From: JADZAI01 sp047602465
GTDB taxonomy: Bacteria > Pseudomonadota > Alphaproteobacteria > Micropepsales > Micropepsaceae
NCBI GenBank assembly: GCA_047602465.1
Contig: JASGHF010000001.1
Coordinates: 992,001 to 1,056,000, forward strand
DNA: 64,000 bases
Direction: 5' to 3'
The notes under the pieces were generated by a model that worked only from the letters and a program-made list of their open reading frames with translations, made no database searches and was not told the origin of the DNA. The translations under genes and the position numbers were made by a program. Positions 25,473-35,120 of the stretch are shown here, one piece after another (the first letter of the stretch is position 1; each line of letters begins with the position of its first letter).

Positions 25473-26210
25473 TTGCCCCGCCTCGTCCTCTCCCATCTCT
25501 CGCGCAGTTTCGCCAACGGCACGCACGCCCTCGGCGATCTCGACGCGACGATCGAGAGCGGCGCCTTCGTCTCGCTGCTCGGGCCTTCGGGTTGCGGCAA
25601 GTCGACCGCGCTCCGCCTGATCGCCGGCCTCGATACGCCCAGCTCCGGCGCGGTGCATTGGGAGGGCGGACGCCCCGAACTCGGTTTCGTCTTCCAGGAA
25701 CCCACGCTGATGGCCTGGGCCAGCGCGCAGAAGAACGTCGCTCTGCCGCTGGAGCTGGAACGCAAGCCCCGCGCCTTCGCCGCCTCGCGCGCCGCCGATG
25801 CGCTCGCCGCCGTCGGCCTCAAGGGGTTTGAAAAATCCCTGCCGCGCGAACTCTCCGGCGGCATGCGGATGCGCGTTTCCATCGCCCGCGCCCTGGTGGC
25901 CCAGCCCGAAGCGCTGCTGATGGACGAACCCTTCGCGGCGCTCGATGAATTCACCCGCGCCAAGATCAACGACGATCTCCTCGCCCTCTGGCGCGACCAG
26001 GGCTTCACCGCCCTTTTCGTCACCCACTCGGTGTTCGAGAGCGTCTATCTCTCGCAGCGCATCCTCGTCCTCTCCGGACGCCCGGGCCGCCTCGTCGCCG
26101 ACATCCCCAACCCTGCGCCCTACCCGCGCGGCGAGGCCTACCGCACCAGCCCGGAATTCAACGCGGTCGCCCGCGAGGTTCTGGCGGCCCTGAAGGAGGC
26201 GCACGGATGA
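25473..26210 (+). CDS. ABC transporter ATP-binding protein (NitT/TauT/ThiZ type)
   Basis: 245 residues from TTG 25473, one base after the substrate-binding protein stop. Walker A GPSGCGKST (about residue 36), Q-loop GFVFQEPTLM, signature LSGGMRMRVSIARAL, Walker B LLMDEPFAALDE and switch His in THSVFES are all intact. It powers the importer encoded by its neighbours; its stop overlaps the permease start. Confidence 0.94.
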   Translation: MPRLVLSHLSRSFANGTHALGDLDATIESGAFVSLLGPSGCGKSTALRLIAGLDTPSSGAVHWEGGRPELGFVFQEPTLMAWASAQKNVALPLELERKPRAFAASRAADALAAVGLKGFEKSLPRELSGGMRMRVSIARALVAQPEALLMDEPFAALDEFTRAKINDDLLALWRDQGFTALFVTHSVFESVYLSQRILVLSGRPGRLVADIPNPAPYPRGEAYRTSPEFNAVAREVLAALKEAHG

Positions 26211-26986
26211 TCGACCGCGCGCTCCGCATCATCTTGCCCGTGCTGCTCTTCGCGGGACTCATCTGGTTCTGGGAATGGGCCGTCGGCTACTGGCAGATCA
26301 AGAAATTCGTCCTGCCCGCCCCCTCCGCCATCTGGACCGCTCTCGCGGAAGACGACGGCTCCCTCTACACCGCCGCCCTCTCGACGCTCCGCACCACCGC
26401 CATCGCCTTCGCGCTCGCCGTCATCAGCGGCCTGTCGCTCGCCGCGCTTTTCGCCTCGTCGAAACTCGCCGAGGCGATGCTCGCGCCCTACACGATCATC
26501 CTTCAGGTGACGCCTGTGGTCGCCATCGCCCCGCTGGTGCTGGTGTGGGTGAAGCTCGACAATGCCTGGCTGGCGGTCCTCATCCTCGCCTGGATCGTCG
26601 CCTTCTTTCCGGTGCTTGCGAACGCCACCGCCGGCCTCAAGGCGACCGACGCGAATCTCCGCGACCTCTTCCGCCTCTACAATGCCTCCCGATGGCAGAC
26701 TTTCCGCCGTCTGCTCCTGCCCTCGGCCCTTCCCTACATCCTCGCCGGCCTCAAAACCGCCGGCGGCCTCGCCCTGATCGGCGCGGTGGTGGCGGAGTTC
26801 GCCGCCGCCTCCGGCGCATCCGGCGGCCTCGCCTGGCGTATCCTGGAATCCGGCAACCGGCTTCAGGTCGCCAAGATGTTCGCCGCGCTCATCCTGCTCG
26901 CCCTCATGGGCATCGCGATCTACCTGATCCTCTCAGCTCTGGAATGGCTGCTCCTCCGCCGCTGGCACGGCGAGCGCGCAAATTGA
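26207..26986 (+). CDS. ABC transporter permease (NitT/TauT/ThiX type)
   Basis: 259 residues, ATG 26207 (ATGA overlap). About six membrane segments (IILPVLLFAGLIWFWEW, AIAFALAVISGLSLAALFAS, WLAVLILAWIVAFFPVLANA, FAALILLALMGIAIYLILSA among them). The cytoplasmic EAA-like loop is ASRWQTFRRLLLPSALPYIL. Inner-membrane channel of the importer. Confidence 0.93.
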   Translation: MIDRALRIILPVLLFAGLIWFWEWAVGYWQIKKFVLPAPSAIWTALAEDDGSLYTAALSTLRTTAIAFALAVISGLSLAALFASSKLAEAMLAPYTIILQVTPVVAIAPLVLVWVKLDNAWLAVLILAWIVAFFPVLANATAGLKATDANLRDLFRLYNASRWQTFRRLLLPSALPYILAGLKTAGGLALIGAVVAEFAAASGASGGLAWRILESGNRLQVAKMFAALILLALMGIAIYLILSALEWLLLRRWHGERAN

Positions 26987-27309
26987 CCGAACCCCGCGTC
27001 AAATCCGGCCTCTGGGTCGCGGCCTATGTCCGCCGTTGCCACGCCGCGAACTGCCCCGCCTTCGTCACCCGCAAGGGCGACCCCGACGCCGGGGCGATCC
27101 TCGTCGTCATCGACCGCCTCGACCGCACCAGCCGCCTCTACGGCCGCGCCCGCGACGGCCAGGGCGCCCTCGTCTTCGCCCCGCTGACAGACTGGACCGA
27201 CGCCCTCACCGTCCAGGCCGCCGTCGACAAACAGGTCAAATTCGACGCCGACCTCTGGCTCATCGCCGTGGAAAGCCGCACAGGCGAGGCCTTTCTGGAC
27301 GAATACTGA
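26983..27309 (+). CDS. DUF1491 family protein
   Basis: 108 residues from TTG 26983, which overlaps the permease stop (TTGA). The sequence SGLWVAAYVRRCHAANCPAF, GAILVVIDRLDRTSRLYGRA and the end DADLWLIAVESRTGEAFLDE matches DUF1491, a small alphaproteobacterial family of unknown function. The gene has no ATG, so the TTG start is set by the overlap and by the fit to family length. Confidence 0.87.
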   Translation: MTEPRVKSGLWVAAYVRRCHAANCPAFVTRKGDPDAGAILVVIDRLDRTSRLYGRARDGQGALVFAPLTDWTDALTVQAAVDKQVKFDADLWLIAVESRTGEAFLDEY

Positions 27310-27310
27310 C

Positions 27311-27366
27311 CATCCCTCCCCTTCAGGGGAGGGTGGCGCGCCGCGAAGCGGCGTGACGGGTGGGGC
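27311..27366. repeat. Palindromic repeat (family R1, half copy)
   Basis: CATCCCTCCCCTTCAGGGG then GTGGCGCGCCGCGAAGCGGC and GGGTGGGG, between DUF1491 and release factor 3. It is the only R1 copy seen outside the GTA region. Confidence 0.85.
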
Positions 27367-27505
27367 CGGTCCGCGCTTGACCTGCGCCTCCCCCGCCCCC
27401 ATACCCCGCCCGATGAAAGCCTATGCAGCCATCCCCCTGTAGCTGGGCCAGACCCTCCGTCTGATCCCGCCCGCACGCCTGCCGCTTTCCGAAAGATCTT
27501 TGAAA

Positions 27506-29080
27506 ATGTCCGAGACCACCGCGCGCGAAGCCGCCAAGCGCCGCACCTTCGCGATCATCTCCCACCCCGACGCCGGCAAGACGACGCTCACCGAGCATCT
27601 GCTGCTGAAAGGCGGCGCCATCCATCTCGCCGGCGAAGTGAAAGCCAAGGGCGAGCGCCGCCGCGCGCGCTCCGACTGGATGAAGATCGAGCAGGAACGC
27701 GGCATCTCCGTCACCACGGCGGTCATGACGTTCCAGTATGAAGGCAACACCTTCAACCTGCTCGACACGCCCGGCCACGAGGACTTCTCCGAAGACACCT
27801 ATCGCACCCTCACCGCAGCGGATTCGGCCGTCATGGTCATCGACGCCGCCAAGGGCATCGAGGCGCAGACGCTGAAGCTGTTCGAGGTCTGCCGCCTGCG
27901 CGACATTCCCATCGTCACCTTCGTCAACAAGATGGACCGCGAAGCGCGCGATCCGATGGAGACGCTCGACGAGATCGCCGACAAGCTGCAGCTGGAGACG
28001 ACGCCGCTGATGTGGCCGGTCGGCATGGGCCAGAATTTCCGCGGCGTCGCGCATCTGGAAACCGACAGCTTCCTCCCCTTCGCCAAGCAGGGCGAACATG
28101 GCGCGCCCGTGCCGCTCTCGGGCAATTCGCTCAGCGCTCTCCTTTCGGAAGAAGAACTGGCCAAGATGAACGAGGATCTCGATTTCGTTCGCGGCGTCTG
28201 CACGCCGTTCAATCTGGAAAGCTATCGCGAAGGCCACCAGACGCCGGTTTTCTTCGGCTCGGCGCTGAAGGATTTCTCGGTCGAGCAGGTGCTGCGCGCC
28301 ATCGGCGCCTATGCCCCGCCGCCTAAGGCGCTGAAGGCCGACAAGCGCATGGTCGAGCCGGAAGAAGACAAGGTCTCGGGCTTCGTCTTCAAGGTCCAGG
28401 CCAATATGGACCCCAACCATCGCGACCGCGTCGCCTTCATGCGCATGGTCTCGGGCCATTTCAAACGCGGCATGAAGCTGAAACCCTCAGGCTCCGGCAA
28501 GGTCATGTCGATCCACAACCCGGTGCTGTTCTTCGCCTCTGATCGCGAGATCGTCGACGAGGCCTGGCCCGGCGACGTGATGGGCATTCCCAATCACGGC
28601 ACGCTGCGCGTCGGCGACACGCTGACCGAGGGCGAGGACATCGTCTTCACGGGCATCCCGAACTTCGCGCCGGAAATCATCCGCCGCGTGCGCCTCGCCG
28701 ATCCGCTGAAAGCGAAACACCTCCAGCGCGCGCTGGAAAGCCTCGCCGAAGAAGGCGTCACCCAGGTCTTCAAGCCGCAGCTCGGTTCGCAGTGGTTCGT
28801 CGGCGTCGTCGGCCAGCTCCAGCTCGACGTGCTGGCCCAGCGCATCAAGCAGGAATACGGCCTCGATGTCGCGTTCGAGTCCGGCCTCTTCGAAACCGCC
28901 CGCTGGGTGAAGGCCGACGACGAAGCCGACCTGCAGAAATTCATGGACGCTCACAAGGGCAACATGGCCGAAGACCGCGACGGCGCGCCGGTCTTCCTTG
29001 CCAAATCCGTCTGGGAACTGAACTACTCGGCGGGCAAATATCCGGCGGTCAAATTCACCGCCACCAAAGAGCGGGGCTGA
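27506..29080 (+). CDS. prfC: Peptide chain release factor 3
   Basis: 524 residues from ATG 27506 (a TTG two codons earlier is less likely). A translational GTPase: G1 SHPDAGKTTLTE, the switch region GISVTTAVMTF, G3 DTPGHEDFSEDT, G4 NKMD, then the RF3-specific beta-barrel domains II (GFVFKVQANMDPNHRDRVAF) and III. It removes RF1/RF2 from ribosomes after termination. Length (E. coli 529) and motifs are normal. A housekeeping gene that marks the end of the accessory part. Confidence 0.97.
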   Translation: MSETTAREAAKRRTFAIISHPDAGKTTLTEHLLLKGGAIHLAGEVKAKGERRRARSDWMKIEQERGISVTTAVMTFQYEGNTFNLLDTPGHEDFSEDTYRTLTAADSAVMVIDAAKGIEAQTLKLFEVCRLRDIPIVTFVNKMDREARDPMETLDEIADKLQLETTPLMWPVGMGQNFRGVAHLETDSFLPFAKQGEHGAPVPLSGNSLSALLSEEELAKMNEDLDFVRGVCTPFNLESYREGHQTPVFFGSALKDFSVEQVLRAIGAYAPPPKALKADKRMVEPEEDKVSGFVFKVQANMDPNHRDRVAFMRMVSGHFKRGMKLKPSGSGKVMSIHNPVLFFASDREIVDEAWPGDVMGIPNHGTLRVGDTLTEGEDIVFTGIPNFAPEIIRRVRLADPLKAKHLQRALESLAEEGVTQVFKPQLGSQWFVGVVGQLQLDVLAQRIKQEYGLDVAFESGLFETARWVKADDEADLQKFMDAHKGNMAEDRDGAPVFLAKSVWELNYSAGKYPAVKFTATKERG

Positions 29081-29082
29081 AC

Positions 29083-30273
29083 ATGAACGCGACGGCCGCC
29101 CGGATCCTTCTTCTCGGTGCGGCCCTCGCCTTCGCCGCGCCCGCCTGTGCCGCCGGCCTCTCGCTGGAAGACGCCGAAGCGGCCGCGCAGAAAGCCTGGA
29201 ACGACTACGCCGACGCCTTCGTCGAAGAGACCGCCGACGAGCTGGAGGGCGAAGCGATCCAGGCCGCCGGCCAGACCCTCCGCTTCAAGACCATCCGGTT
29301 CACGAACCATGTCGGCGCGCCCTGCGAAACGCCCTGCGCGGCTGAGGACGGTCACGCCCAGCCGCTCTTCATTTCGCTGCATGGCGGCGGCGGCGGCCCG
29401 GCCGAGATCAACGACGAGCAGTGGCAGAACCAGATCGGCCTCGCCAACACCTACAAGCCGGCCGACGGCATCTATCTCGCGCCCCGCGCGCCGACCAATG
29501 AATGGGATTGCTGGCACGGCGCGGGCGTCGATCCGCTGCTCGAACGCCTCATCCGGGCTTTCGTCGCCTCGGGCACGGTCGATCCCGACCGCGTCTACCT
29601 GATGGGCTATTCCGCCGGCGGCGACGGCGTCTACGCGCTCAGCCCGCGCATGGCTGATCGCTTCGCCGCCGCCTCGATGATGGCCGGCCACCCGAACGGC
29701 GTTTCGATGCGCCCGCTGCGCAACCTGCCCTTCTCCATCCAGGTCGGCGCTGACGATAACGAATACGACCGCGCCAATGTCGCCGCCGAATACGGCGCCA
29801 GGCTCGACGCTCTGCAGGCAGACGATCCGGAAGGCTATGCGCACTTCACCGAAATTCACGCCGGCAAGGGCCACTGGATGGACGGCGACGACGCCAAGGC
29901 GGTGCCGTGGATGGAAGGCTTCACCCGCAATGCCGAGCCGGATCGCATCGTCTGGGAACCGACCGGCCTCGTTCATCGCCATTTCTACTGGCTGGCCGTT
30001 CCCGAGGGCCAGGGCGGCTCCGACAACGAGATCATCGCCAGCCGCGACGGCCAGACCGTCACGCTGTCCGGCACCTCCGGCATCACCGTTCTGGTGCGGC
30101 TCAACGACAATCTGGTCGATCTCGACCAGCCCGTGCGCGTCGTCACGGAAGACGGCGCGGTCCTCTTTGAAGGCATCGCGCCGCGCACGACTGAGACCAT
30201 CGAGGCCTCCATCGCCGCGTTCGGCGATTACGCGATGATCTACAGCGCCGAAGTCGCGGTGACTCTGCCTTAG
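29083..30273 (+). CDS. Secreted alpha/beta-hydrolase, PHB depolymerase/esterase-like
   Basis: 396 residues, ATG 29083, two bases after the prfC stop. Signal peptide ARILLLGAALAFAAPACA. The oxyanion motif ISLHGGGGGPAE and the nucleophile elbow LMGYSAGGDG (about residue 180) are intact, and GKGHWMDGD supplies a plausible catalytic His. This arrangement is found in poly(3-hydroxybutyrate) depolymerase-like and feruloyl esterase-like proteins. The C-terminal 80 residues form a beta domain (GQTVTLSGTSGITVLVRLND). Substrate not predictable. Confidence 0.85.
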   Translation: MNATAARILLLGAALAFAAPACAAGLSLEDAEAAAQKAWNDYADAFVEETADELEGEAIQAAGQTLRFKTIRFTNHVGAPCETPCAAEDGHAQPLFISLHGGGGGPAEINDEQWQNQIGLANTYKPADGIYLAPRAPTNEWDCWHGAGVDPLLERLIRAFVASGTVDPDRVYLMGYSAGGDGVYALSPRMADRFAAASMMAGHPNGVSMRPLRNLPFSIQVGADDNEYDRANVAAEYGARLDALQADDPEGYAHFTEIHAGKGHWMDGDDAKAVPWMEGFTRNAEPDRIVWEPTGLVHRHFYWLAVPEGQGGSDNEIIASRDGQTVTLSGTSGITVLVRLNDNLVDLDQPVRVVTEDGAVLFEGIAPRTTETIEASIAAFGDYAMIYSAEVAVTLP

Positions 30274-30313
30274 GCGCTTTTCCCGCATCTCTCATCCGGC
30301 GCATGCTCTCCTC

Positions 30314-30799
30314 ATGACCGTCACGCTCCGCCGCGCCACGCCAGACGACATCGCCTTTATGATGCAGGCCGAACGCGGCCCCGGCTACGACCGGCTCGTC
30401 GGCCAGTCCAGCGCCGAAACCCACGCCGCCTTCATCGCCGATCCCGCCAATGCCGTGCTGGTCGCCGCACGCGACGACAAGGATGGCGGCTTCGTCATCC
30501 TCTCCGGATTGCAGGATCGGCATAACGGCATCTGCCTGAAGCGCGTGGTGTCGGCCACGCTGGATGGCGGCTTCGGCACCGCCATGGTGCAGGCCGCGCT
30601 CGACTGGATCTTTTCGGAAACCGGCGCGCCGCGCGCCTGGCTCGATACGCTCCGCCACAACACGCGCGCCGCGCATGTCTATCGCAAGATCGGATTTGTC
30701 GAGGAAGGCGTCTTCCGCGAGGCCTACGAAATGCCCGACGGCGCGCGTGCCGACCGTATCGTCTTCTCGATCCTCCGGCGCGAATGGCTCAGCGCGTAA
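30314..30799 (+). CDS. GNAT family N-acetyltransferase (RimJ/RimL-like)
   Basis: 161 residues, ATG 30314. GNAT fold: VTLRRATPDDIAFMMQAERG at the start, the acetyl-CoA region LKRVVSATLDGGFGTAMVQA, and LDTLRHNTRAAHVYRKIGFV near the end, typical of Acetyltransf_3 members acting on protein N-termini or small amines. Acceptor unknown. Its last 11 bases overlap the convergent deacetylase gene. Confidence 0.88.
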   Translation: MTVTLRRATPDDIAFMMQAERGPGYDRLVGQSSAETHAAFIADPANAVLVAARDDKDGGFVILSGLQDRHNGICLKRVVSATLDGGFGTAMVQAALDWIFSETGAPRAWLDTLRHNTRAAHVYRKIGFVEEGVFREAYEMPDGARADRIVFSILRREWLSA

Positions 30800-31478
30800 C
30801 GGGCGGCAGATAGTCCTGCAACAGCACGAAGCGATATCCCTTCGCCTTCAGTCCCTCGACGATCGCCGGCAACGCCTCCGCGGTATGCACGCCATTGCCG
30901 TTGATGTGGAAGATCAGCACATCCCCCTGCTTCGTCGCGCTCAGCGAATAGCTCTCCAGCTTCTTCGCCGGAATGCCCTTGTCCGGATCGCCCGACGGCC
31001 AGCGCCAGTGAACGATCTGATAGCCCATCGCCTCCACCGCCGCGATCGTGCGCGCGTCGGCATTGCCGCCCGGAAAGCGGAAGAACCGCGTCGCGCGGCC
31101 GCTCTTCAGTCCGACCTCCAGCCCGGCGAAGAAGACCTGGCGCATGACCTCAGCCGTCGACAGCTTCCGCATGTCGGCGGGATGGCTCCAGGAATGGTTC
31201 TCGATCTCGACGAAGGGCAGCGCGCCCAGCTTCGCCACGTCCTCGGCGTTGTCGCGCGCGAAGCGCCCGCCCATGAAAATCGTGAACGGCACCTCATTGG
31301 CGATCAGCCAGTCGGCGACGCCATGGTCGAGGTGCGTCACCTTTCCCGCCTCGCAGGCATCCAGCGTCAACGCGACGACCTTCTCGTCCGTCGGCAGGCG
31401 GGTGATGATCTCGGCCCGCGCTTCCCAAAGCGCGGCGAACGCGATCGCCGCGAGAACAACGCGCAGAAATGAATACAT
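30789..31478 (-). CDS. Polysaccharide deacetylase (NodB homology)
   Basis: 229 residues, ATG at 31478, N-terminal signal/anchor (FLRVVLAAIAFAALWEA). NodB motifs: VALTLDACEAG (the usual TFDDG aspartates are reduced to LDA), metal-binding ENHSWSHPADM, and RFFRFPGGNADART; the late HINGNGVHTAEALP gives the general-acid His. It probably removes N-acetyl groups from a cell-envelope polysaccharide. The altered first motif is worth noting but occurs in the family. Confidence 0.86.
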   Translation of the reverse strand: MYSFLRVVLAAIAFAALWEARAEIITRLPTDEKVVALTLDACEAGKVTHLDHGVADWLIANEVPFTIFMGGRFARDNAEDVAKLGALPFVEIENHSWSHPADMRKLSTAEVMRQVFFAGLEVGLKSGRATRFFRFPGGNADARTIAAVEAMGYQIVHWRWPSGDPDKGIPAKKLESYSLSATKQGDVLIFHINGNGVHTAEALPAIVEGLKAKGYRFVLLQDYLPPVTR

Positions 31479-31514
31479 GGGTGAGCGGCGGCGATCTGTC
31501 CCGGACGCGGCAGT

Positions 31515-32468
31515 CTACTCCCCCGCCGCCCGCGCCAACAGGGCCTCCGCGAATTCCGGCTCGGCGGCGAAAGCATGCGCCTGCCAGTCCGGAACGAGCC
31601 GGTCGATCACCAGAAACAGCGCCAGCCCTTCGTCCTGCGACCAGTGCCGCCCGCCCCGCCGCACGGCCGCCAGCAGCGCATCGCCGTTCAGATCGCTTCG
31701 TTCGCGCGCGAACCAGGCATAGGCGACCCACTGCCCCAGGCCTTCCATTGTCAGGAAGATGTCGTCGTAAACGGCCCACACGGCATCGGGCCCGGCGAAG
31801 AAATTCGCCCGCCGCGCGCGCATCGACGCCAGCGCTTCGGCCGCTTTGGTCCGCGCCTCGGCGTCACCCGTCGCCGCTGCCGCGGCGAACAGCGCATCGC
31901 GCTCGGCCTCATACGCGGCGACATAGGCGGCATCGTCTTTCCAGCGCGCCTGCAGGCTGTCGTCATCCAGATCGTCCGGCGCGTCCAGCGTGGCGAACTT
32001 CGGCGCCATCAGATCGAACTGCCGCGTATGCATGATCTCGTGCAGCATCACGCCGTCCATCAGCGCCGTCAGGCCCAGCTCGCTCGTCCCCCCCGCCGCC
32101 GCCCAGACCGAGGGCAGCGTCATCACGAAGAAGGCGGGCGCGCCGTCCGCCGCCGGGGACGCGAACGACACAGGGCCGGGCGGAACGCGCGCGCCGCCCG
32201 GCAAGACGATCTCGCCTTCATGCGGCTCCGCGCGCCAGGTGATCGCCGCACCGGCGTCCATCGTGCCCTGATACGTGCAGGCCCCGTCCGCCACGACGAT
32301 CAGCGGCAGGGGCGCCGGTGCAAGATGCAGCAATTCGCGCTCGGCGATGCGCCAATTGGCCAGCGCCGTCTCGGCCCAGGCTCTGTCGTCCGGCGCCATG
32401 ACGCATTCGGCGCGGGCCTGCGCGGCGAGAAAGGAGAGCGAGGCGACAAGAACGAGGAGCGGCTTCAT
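31515..32468 (-). CDS. Exported protein with HExxH zinc-protease motif
   Basis: 317 residues, signal peptide PLLVLVASLSFLAAQARA then mature ECVMAPDD. HEIMH at residues 143-147 within LMDGVMLHEIMHTRQF and a later glutamate in LTMEGLGQWVAYAWFA resemble a gluzincin-like site, suggesting a periplasmic metallopeptidase. I do not recognise a named family. It is transcribed in the same direction as the deacetylase, 36 bp apart, so they may share a transcript. Confidence 0.75.
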   Translation of the reverse strand: MKPLLVLVASLSFLAAQARAECVMAPDDRAWAETALANWRIAERELLHLAPAPLPLIVVADGACTYQGTMDAGAAITWRAEPHEGEIVLPGGARVPPGPVSFASPAADGAPAFFVMTLPSVWAAAGGTSELGLTALMDGVMLHEIMHTRQFDLMAPKFATLDAPDDLDDDSLQARWKDDAAYVAAYEAERDALFAAAAATGDAEARTKAAEALASMRARRANFFAGPDAVWAVYDDIFLTMEGLGQWVAYAWFARERSDLNGDALLAAVRRGGRHWSQDEGLALFLVIDRLVPDWQAHAFAAEPEFAEALLARAAGE

Positions 32469-32527
32469 GACCGCTCTCTAGAGCGGCTCACCCCGGCTGC
32501 GCTGTGAACGCCGTCACGAAGCGTCGA

Positions 32528-33625
32528 CTACGCCGCCTGCGACTCGCCGGTCGACGAGCGCACGCGCCAGAAGCGCATCACGCGCTGGGCCGCTTCCACC
32601 GGCACCTTGTCGTAAAGCTCCAGCAATTCGTAGGCGGCCGACAGCGAGCGCGTCTCTTCCGCACGGCTCAGCGCGAGCGTCGAGAAAGTCTGGCGGTCGA
32701 ACCGGCAAGCGCGCGCCGCGATGGCGAGCGCTTCCGGGTTCGGATCGTTCAGCACGCGCTTGGACGTCATCAGGTCCAGACCGGCGAGCTTGGCGAACAC
32801 GATGGCGACTTCGGTGGCGCGCTTCTGCTTGGCGAGGTTCACCAGCATGCCTTCGGTGACGGGGCCGGATTTCGACAGCTGCGCCATGAAGGCGTCGGCC
32901 TTGGCCTGTTCGGGGTCCGGCGTATTGGCGCGCATCTTCATGCGCCGCTCGGTCTGGCGGATCGCGCCGTCGATGATCGACGGGTCGATGTCGGCCATAC
33001 GGTTCATGATCACGCGCTTCAGCTCGGCCGAAACGGCGAAGAACATCTCGTTCAGCAGATGGGGCGGCAGGTCGGCGCGCGTCACCATCGGGCGGCGCAG
33101 CGCCTCGACGGTCTGCGCCTTCTCCGTCAGCGCCTCCATCGCGTTTTCCGACAGCGCCGCGCCGGCGTTCGACGCGAGGCGCACCAGCACCTTTTCGTCG
33201 CCGCGCGCCACCAGCTCGTCCGACACGGCCGGCGATACCTGCGCGCGGCCCGCGATGGCGTGCAGATGCTCCTGGCTCTTCAGCTTGGCGACGGCGATCA
33301 GGTCGTGGTCCTGCAGCACGATGGACCGCGTCAGCACGGGGCTGGCGACCGATATCTCGTCGCTGGCCAGCTGCACGATCAGGCTGCGGGGCGCATTCGC
33401 GACATTGGCGAGGCGCGTTGCCAGGTTCTGGCGCACCTCCATCTCCATCTCGCGCGCCACCATGCCCAGGATCTGCCCGAACTGGCCGTTCTCGGCCTCC
33501 GAATAGGTGTCCGGGCCGGCCATGAAGAGTTCCGTCATCTCGCGCAGCAGCTCCCGGCGCTTCTCGCTGGAAGGCTCACGCGCCAGATCGATCAAACGCG
33601 TCAGGTTGCCATGGCTTGCGGACAT
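32528..33625 (-). CDS. DUF2336 domain protein
   Basis: 365 residues, ATG at 33625. The alpha-helical repeat-like DUF2336 region is recognised from ASHGNLTRLIDLAREPSSEK, EYTEAENGQFGQILG-like start, and ARSLIVQLASDEISVASPVL, RAQVSPAVSDELVARGDEKV. DUF2336 proteins are HEAT-like alphaproteobacterial proteins of unknown function, some tied to sensing and motility. No catalytic motif visible. Stands alone between a HExxH protein and a decarboxylase. Confidence 0.85.
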   Translation of the reverse strand: MSASHGNLTRLIDLAREPSSEKRRELLREMTELFMAGPDTYSEAENGQFGQILGMVAREMEMEVRQNLATRLANVANAPRSLIVQLASDEISVASPVLTRSIVLQDHDLIAVAKLKSQEHLHAIAGRAQVSPAVSDELVARGDEKVLVRLASNAGAALSENAMEALTEKAQTVEALRRPMVTRADLPPHLLNEMFFAVSAELKRVIMNRMADIDPSIIDGAIRQTERRMKMRANTPDPEQAKADAFMAQLSKSGPVTEGMLVNLAKQKRATEVAIVFAKLAGLDLMTSKRVLNDPNPEALAIAARACRFDRQTFSTLALSRAEETRSLSAAYELLELYDKVPVEAAQRVMRFWRVRSSTGESQAA

Positions 33626-33737
33626 GAAGGTGCGGCTCGGGGAAAAATCTCGACCCTTCGCAAACTAGGCAGGCTTTCTAAAGAAACCCTTGGAGCGATC
33701 GTGAAAACTTGGGACCGGACAGGCTTTTTTGGGCCGT

Positions 33738-34964
33738 TCAGGTCTCCAGAACCTCCACCCACTGGTCGGGATAGAAGCCGTTGAAGGCCGTCCGCAAGGC
33801 GCAGGAATAGGCGCCCACCATGCCGAACTCGATATAGTCGTCGTCGGTCAGGGTGTGGGGCAGAAGGATCGGCCTCGGCATCTTGTCCAGCGTGTCGCAG
33901 GTCGGCCCGTAGATCCGGTAGGGCCGGCGCGGCCCGCCGACCTCGACCACCTTGTTGGTCGCGGTCCGCATGAAGACCCGGCGGGGATAGTCGATATTCC
34001 AGTCCGGCAGCGTCATCTCGTCGAACGAGCCATAGACGCCGTCATTGATATAGAGGCGGTCGTCACGGCGGCGGATCACCTGGGTGATCACCGAAATGCC
34101 TTCCGCGCACAGCGCCCGCCCCGGCTCGCAGAAGAACTGCGCGTTCTTCGCCAGCTTCAGCACCTTGCGCGCCTCGCGGATCGCATAGAAATACGTGTCC
34201 ATCGGGGGGGCCGGCACGCCGGGATAGGGCGCGGGGAAACCGCCGCCGACATCGAAGCCATGCAGCTCCACGCCCGCCGCGTTCACCGCATCGCGGCAGA
34301 TTTCCAGCGCCTGGCGATAGGCCATCGGGCGGATGCACAGCGAGCCGACATGGAAGGTCAGCGCGGGGGTGAAGCCCGCCGCCGCCACCTTCTTCAGCAG
34401 CTCCGCGCCCTGCGCGTAGTCGACGCCGAACTTGGACGACAGCTCCAGGAAGGCGCCGTCCACCGGGGTCGCGAGCCGCACGAAGATCTTCAGCTGCTTG
34501 CGCTCGGCCGGCAGGGTGATGCCGGTCTCCTCGTCGATGCGCTTCAGCTCGCGCTCGTCGTCGATCACGAACGAGCGCACGCCGTATTTGCGATAGGCCT
34601 CGCCCGCCGTACCGCGGATGCGGATGGGGGCCATGAAATGGCAGGTCGCGTCCTTGAAGCGGTCGGCGATCAGCTTCACCTCGGGCAGCGACGCGGTGTC
34701 GAAATGGCGCAGGCCCGCCTTGTAGATGAGGTCCAGCAGCGGCGGCGCCGGGTTCGCCTTCACGGCGTACAGCGTCTGGCCGGGAAAGCCGTTCAGGAAG
34801 GTCTTCACCGCCCGGTTGATGCGCTTGGGGAACAGGGCATAGACCGGCAGTTCCGGCTTCAGCGCCTCGATCGCGCGGGCGACGGAGGGAAACCGCTTCG
34901 GACCGCTGGGGCCGACCTTGTCGAGCCGGGCCAGCGCCGGGGCCGCCGCAACCTTTTTCGCCAT
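33738..34964 (-). CDS. Ornithine/lysine/arginine decarboxylase, fold III (PLP)
   Basis: 408 residues from ATG 34964; the open frame runs further upstream but overlaps the divergent channel gene. PLP lysine in TLYAVKANPAPPLL, then HVGSLCIRPMAY, the phosphate loop FDVGGGFPAPYPG, EPGRALCAEG, and the catalytic Cys in YGPTCDTLDKM, where the substrate-binding aspartate follows (CDTLD). These are the residues of eukaryotic-type ornithine decarboxylase, producing putrescine or cadaverine for polyamine synthesis. Which amino acid is preferred cannot be told. Confidence 0.93.
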   Translation of the reverse strand: MAKKVAAAPALARLDKVGPSGPKRFPSVARAIEALKPELPVYALFPKRINRAVKTFLNGFPGQTLYAVKANPAPPLLDLIYKAGLRHFDTASLPEVKLIADRFKDATCHFMAPIRIRGTAGEAYRKYGVRSFVIDDERELKRIDEETGITLPAERKQLKIFVRLATPVDGAFLELSSKFGVDYAQGAELLKKVAAAGFTPALTFHVGSLCIRPMAYRQALEICRDAVNAAGVELHGFDVGGGFPAPYPGVPAPPMDTYFYAIREARKVLKLAKNAQFFCEPGRALCAEGISVITQVIRRRDDRLYINDGVYGSFDEMTLPDWNIDYPRRVFMRTATNKVVEVGGPRRPYRIYGPTCDTLDKMPRPILLPHTLTDDDYIEFGMVGAYSCALRTAFNGFYPDQWVEVLET

Positions 34965-35120
34965 GCCACAGCCTTTCCCGTGCCGCCGATAGGGCGACTT
35001 AGGGCCGTGCGCCCAGGAAAGCAATCGGCCTGCGCGCCATCGTCCGCGCCACTTGGCGCATTGACGCATCCCCCTCGCCTTGTAGCTTCGCCTCGATTCC
35101 ATCGGGGGATGCAAAGAATC

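Noticed and set aside
24290..26023. 577-codon minus-strand frame opposite the ABC importer genes
   Set aside because: No family pattern; the plus-strand genes overlap and carry full ABC motifs.
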